A program made the translations under genes and the position numbers. A model generated the notes under the pieces. It was not told the origin of the DNA. It did not search any database and was given only the letters and a program-made list of their open reading frames with translations. Positions 14,469 to 15,059 of a DNA stretch of 15,059 bases are shown here, piece by piece. Every line of letters begins with the position of its first letter. Position 1 is the stretch's first letter. This DNA comes from Caulobacteraceae bacterium UBA5005 (GTDB taxonomy: Bacteria; Pseudomonadota; Alphaproteobacteria; Caulobacterales; Caulobacteraceae): NCBI GenBank assembly GCA_002398405.1, contig DGYN01000148.1, forward strand, positions 334 to 15,392. The letters are read 5' to 3'.

Positions 14469-15059
14469 ATGGCCCGCTATATTTTCATTACCGGCGGCGT
14501 GGTTTCCTCTTTGGGAAAAGGCCTCGCTTCCGCCGCCCTTGGCGCATTGCTGCAAGCCCGCGGATACAAGGTTCGGCTTAGGAAGCTCGACCCCTATCTC
14601 AACGTCGATCCGGGGACGATGAGCCCCTACCAGCACGGCGAGGTTTTCGTCACCGACGACGGGGCGGAGACCGACCTGGACCTTGGCCACTACGAGCGCT
14701 TCACCGGCGTGTCGGCCACCAAGGGCGACAACATCACCACCGGCCGCATCTACCAGACCATTCTGGAGAAGGAGCGGCGAGGGGACTATCTGGGCGCCAC
14801 CGTGCAGGTGATCCCCCACGTCACCGACGAGATCAAGAACTTCGTCCTGCAACCGGCCCTCGACGAGAACGGCGAGGAAGTCGACTTCGTCCTGGTGGAG
14901 ATCGGCGGCACGGTGGGCGACATCGAAGGCCTGCCGTTCTTTGAGGCCATCCGTCAGCTGGGCCAGCAGCTGCCGCGCTTCCACGCCTGTTTCGTGCACC
15001 TGACGCTACTGCCGTTTGTAAAAACGGCGGGCGAGATGAAGACCAAGCCGACCCAGCAC
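14469..15059 (+). CDS. pyrG: CTP synthase, N-terminal 197 residues, cut by window edge
   Basis: Makes CTP from UTP, ATP and glutamine, the last step of pyrimidine nucleotide synthesis. The visible part is the ATP-dependent amidoligase domain: FITGGVVSSLGKGLASAALG (6-25) with the P-loop-like turn, DPYLNVDPGTMSPYQHGEVF (41-60), the Mg2+-binding Asp71 in TDLDLGHYERF, and Glu144 in EIGGTVGDIE (144-153), followed by MKTKPTQH at the edge. The C-terminal glutaminase domain lies outside the window. The ATG at 14469 gives the exact family N-terminus (MARYIFITGG). The 80-bp gap after secG holds a GCTAATC element and a GAATC site (14445-14449) close before the start, so it may have its own promoter; no good ribosome site is visible. 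In Caulobacter the homologous CtpS also forms filaments that influence cell curvature. Confidence 0.98.
   Translation, partial: MARYIFITGGVVSSLGKGLASAALGALLQARGYKVRLRKLDPYLNVDPGTMSPYQHGEVFVTDDGAETDLDLGHYERFTGVSATKGDNITTGRIYQTILEKERRGDYLGATVQVIPHVTDEIKNFVLQPALDENGEEVDFVLVEIGGTVGDIEGLPFFEAIRQLGQQLPRFHACFVHLTLLPFVKTAGEMKTKPTQH

Overview
The window reads as chromosomal DNA of a GC-rich alphaproteobacterium, most likely Caulobacteraceae (Caulobacter/Phenylobacterium-like). The basis is the strong GC bias at third codon positions, a GTTC-N7-GTTC LexA box of the alphaproteobacterial type, TTGAC/CTA promoter elements like those of Caulobacter, and a gene neighbourhood (comEC-lexA-trpCDG-trpE-ppiD-tpiA-secG-pyrG) that I know from this group. 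The genus is an inference. It is mainly a housekeeping region. I see no CRISPR array, phage, insertion sequence, tRNA or rRNA.

Layout. (1) 1-1760, minus: the first 586 residues of a secreted PQQ-dependent alcohol dehydrogenase, cut by the left edge. (2) 1935-4058, plus: comEC, divergent from it across a 174-bp promoter region; its last 20 bp overlap the end of (3) lexA (4039-4725, minus), which has an SOS box over its own promoter. (4) 4868-7251, minus: trpG, trpD and trpC, tightly packed (8-bp overlap, then a 1-bp gap). (5) 7299-7514, plus: a small single-span membrane protein gene, divergent from trpG, with a perfect 13-bp palindrome between them. (6) 7511-10965, minus: ppiD then trpE, coupled by a GTGA overlap. 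(7) 11119-12803, minus: an ankyrin-repeat protein gene split into two reading frames at a run of eight G, followed by a perfect 21-bp tandem duplication. (8) 13008 to the right edge, plus: tpiA, secG and the start of pyrG.

How the genes relate. TrpE and TrpG form anthranilate synthase. TrpD and TrpC carry out the phosphoribosyl-transfer and indole-glycerol-phosphate steps; trpF, trpB and trpA are not here. TrpE and TrpG come from two transcription units separated by the small membrane gene, so subunit balance must be set across two promoters. LexA regulates itself and the SOS response. ComEC is the DNA-uptake channel. PpiD and SecG both act in protein export. The PQQ enzyme is a periplasmic oxidation system unrelated to the rest.

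No stretch over 300 bp lacks a gene. The longest gap is 12804-13007 (204 bp, divergent ankyrin/tpiA), where I see no convincing promoter for either side. I do not find a clearly new biological system. The most unusual points are the homopolymer frameshift with a TGATG restart in the ankyrin gene, the 21-bp duplication at its end, and the palindrome at the trpG promoter.
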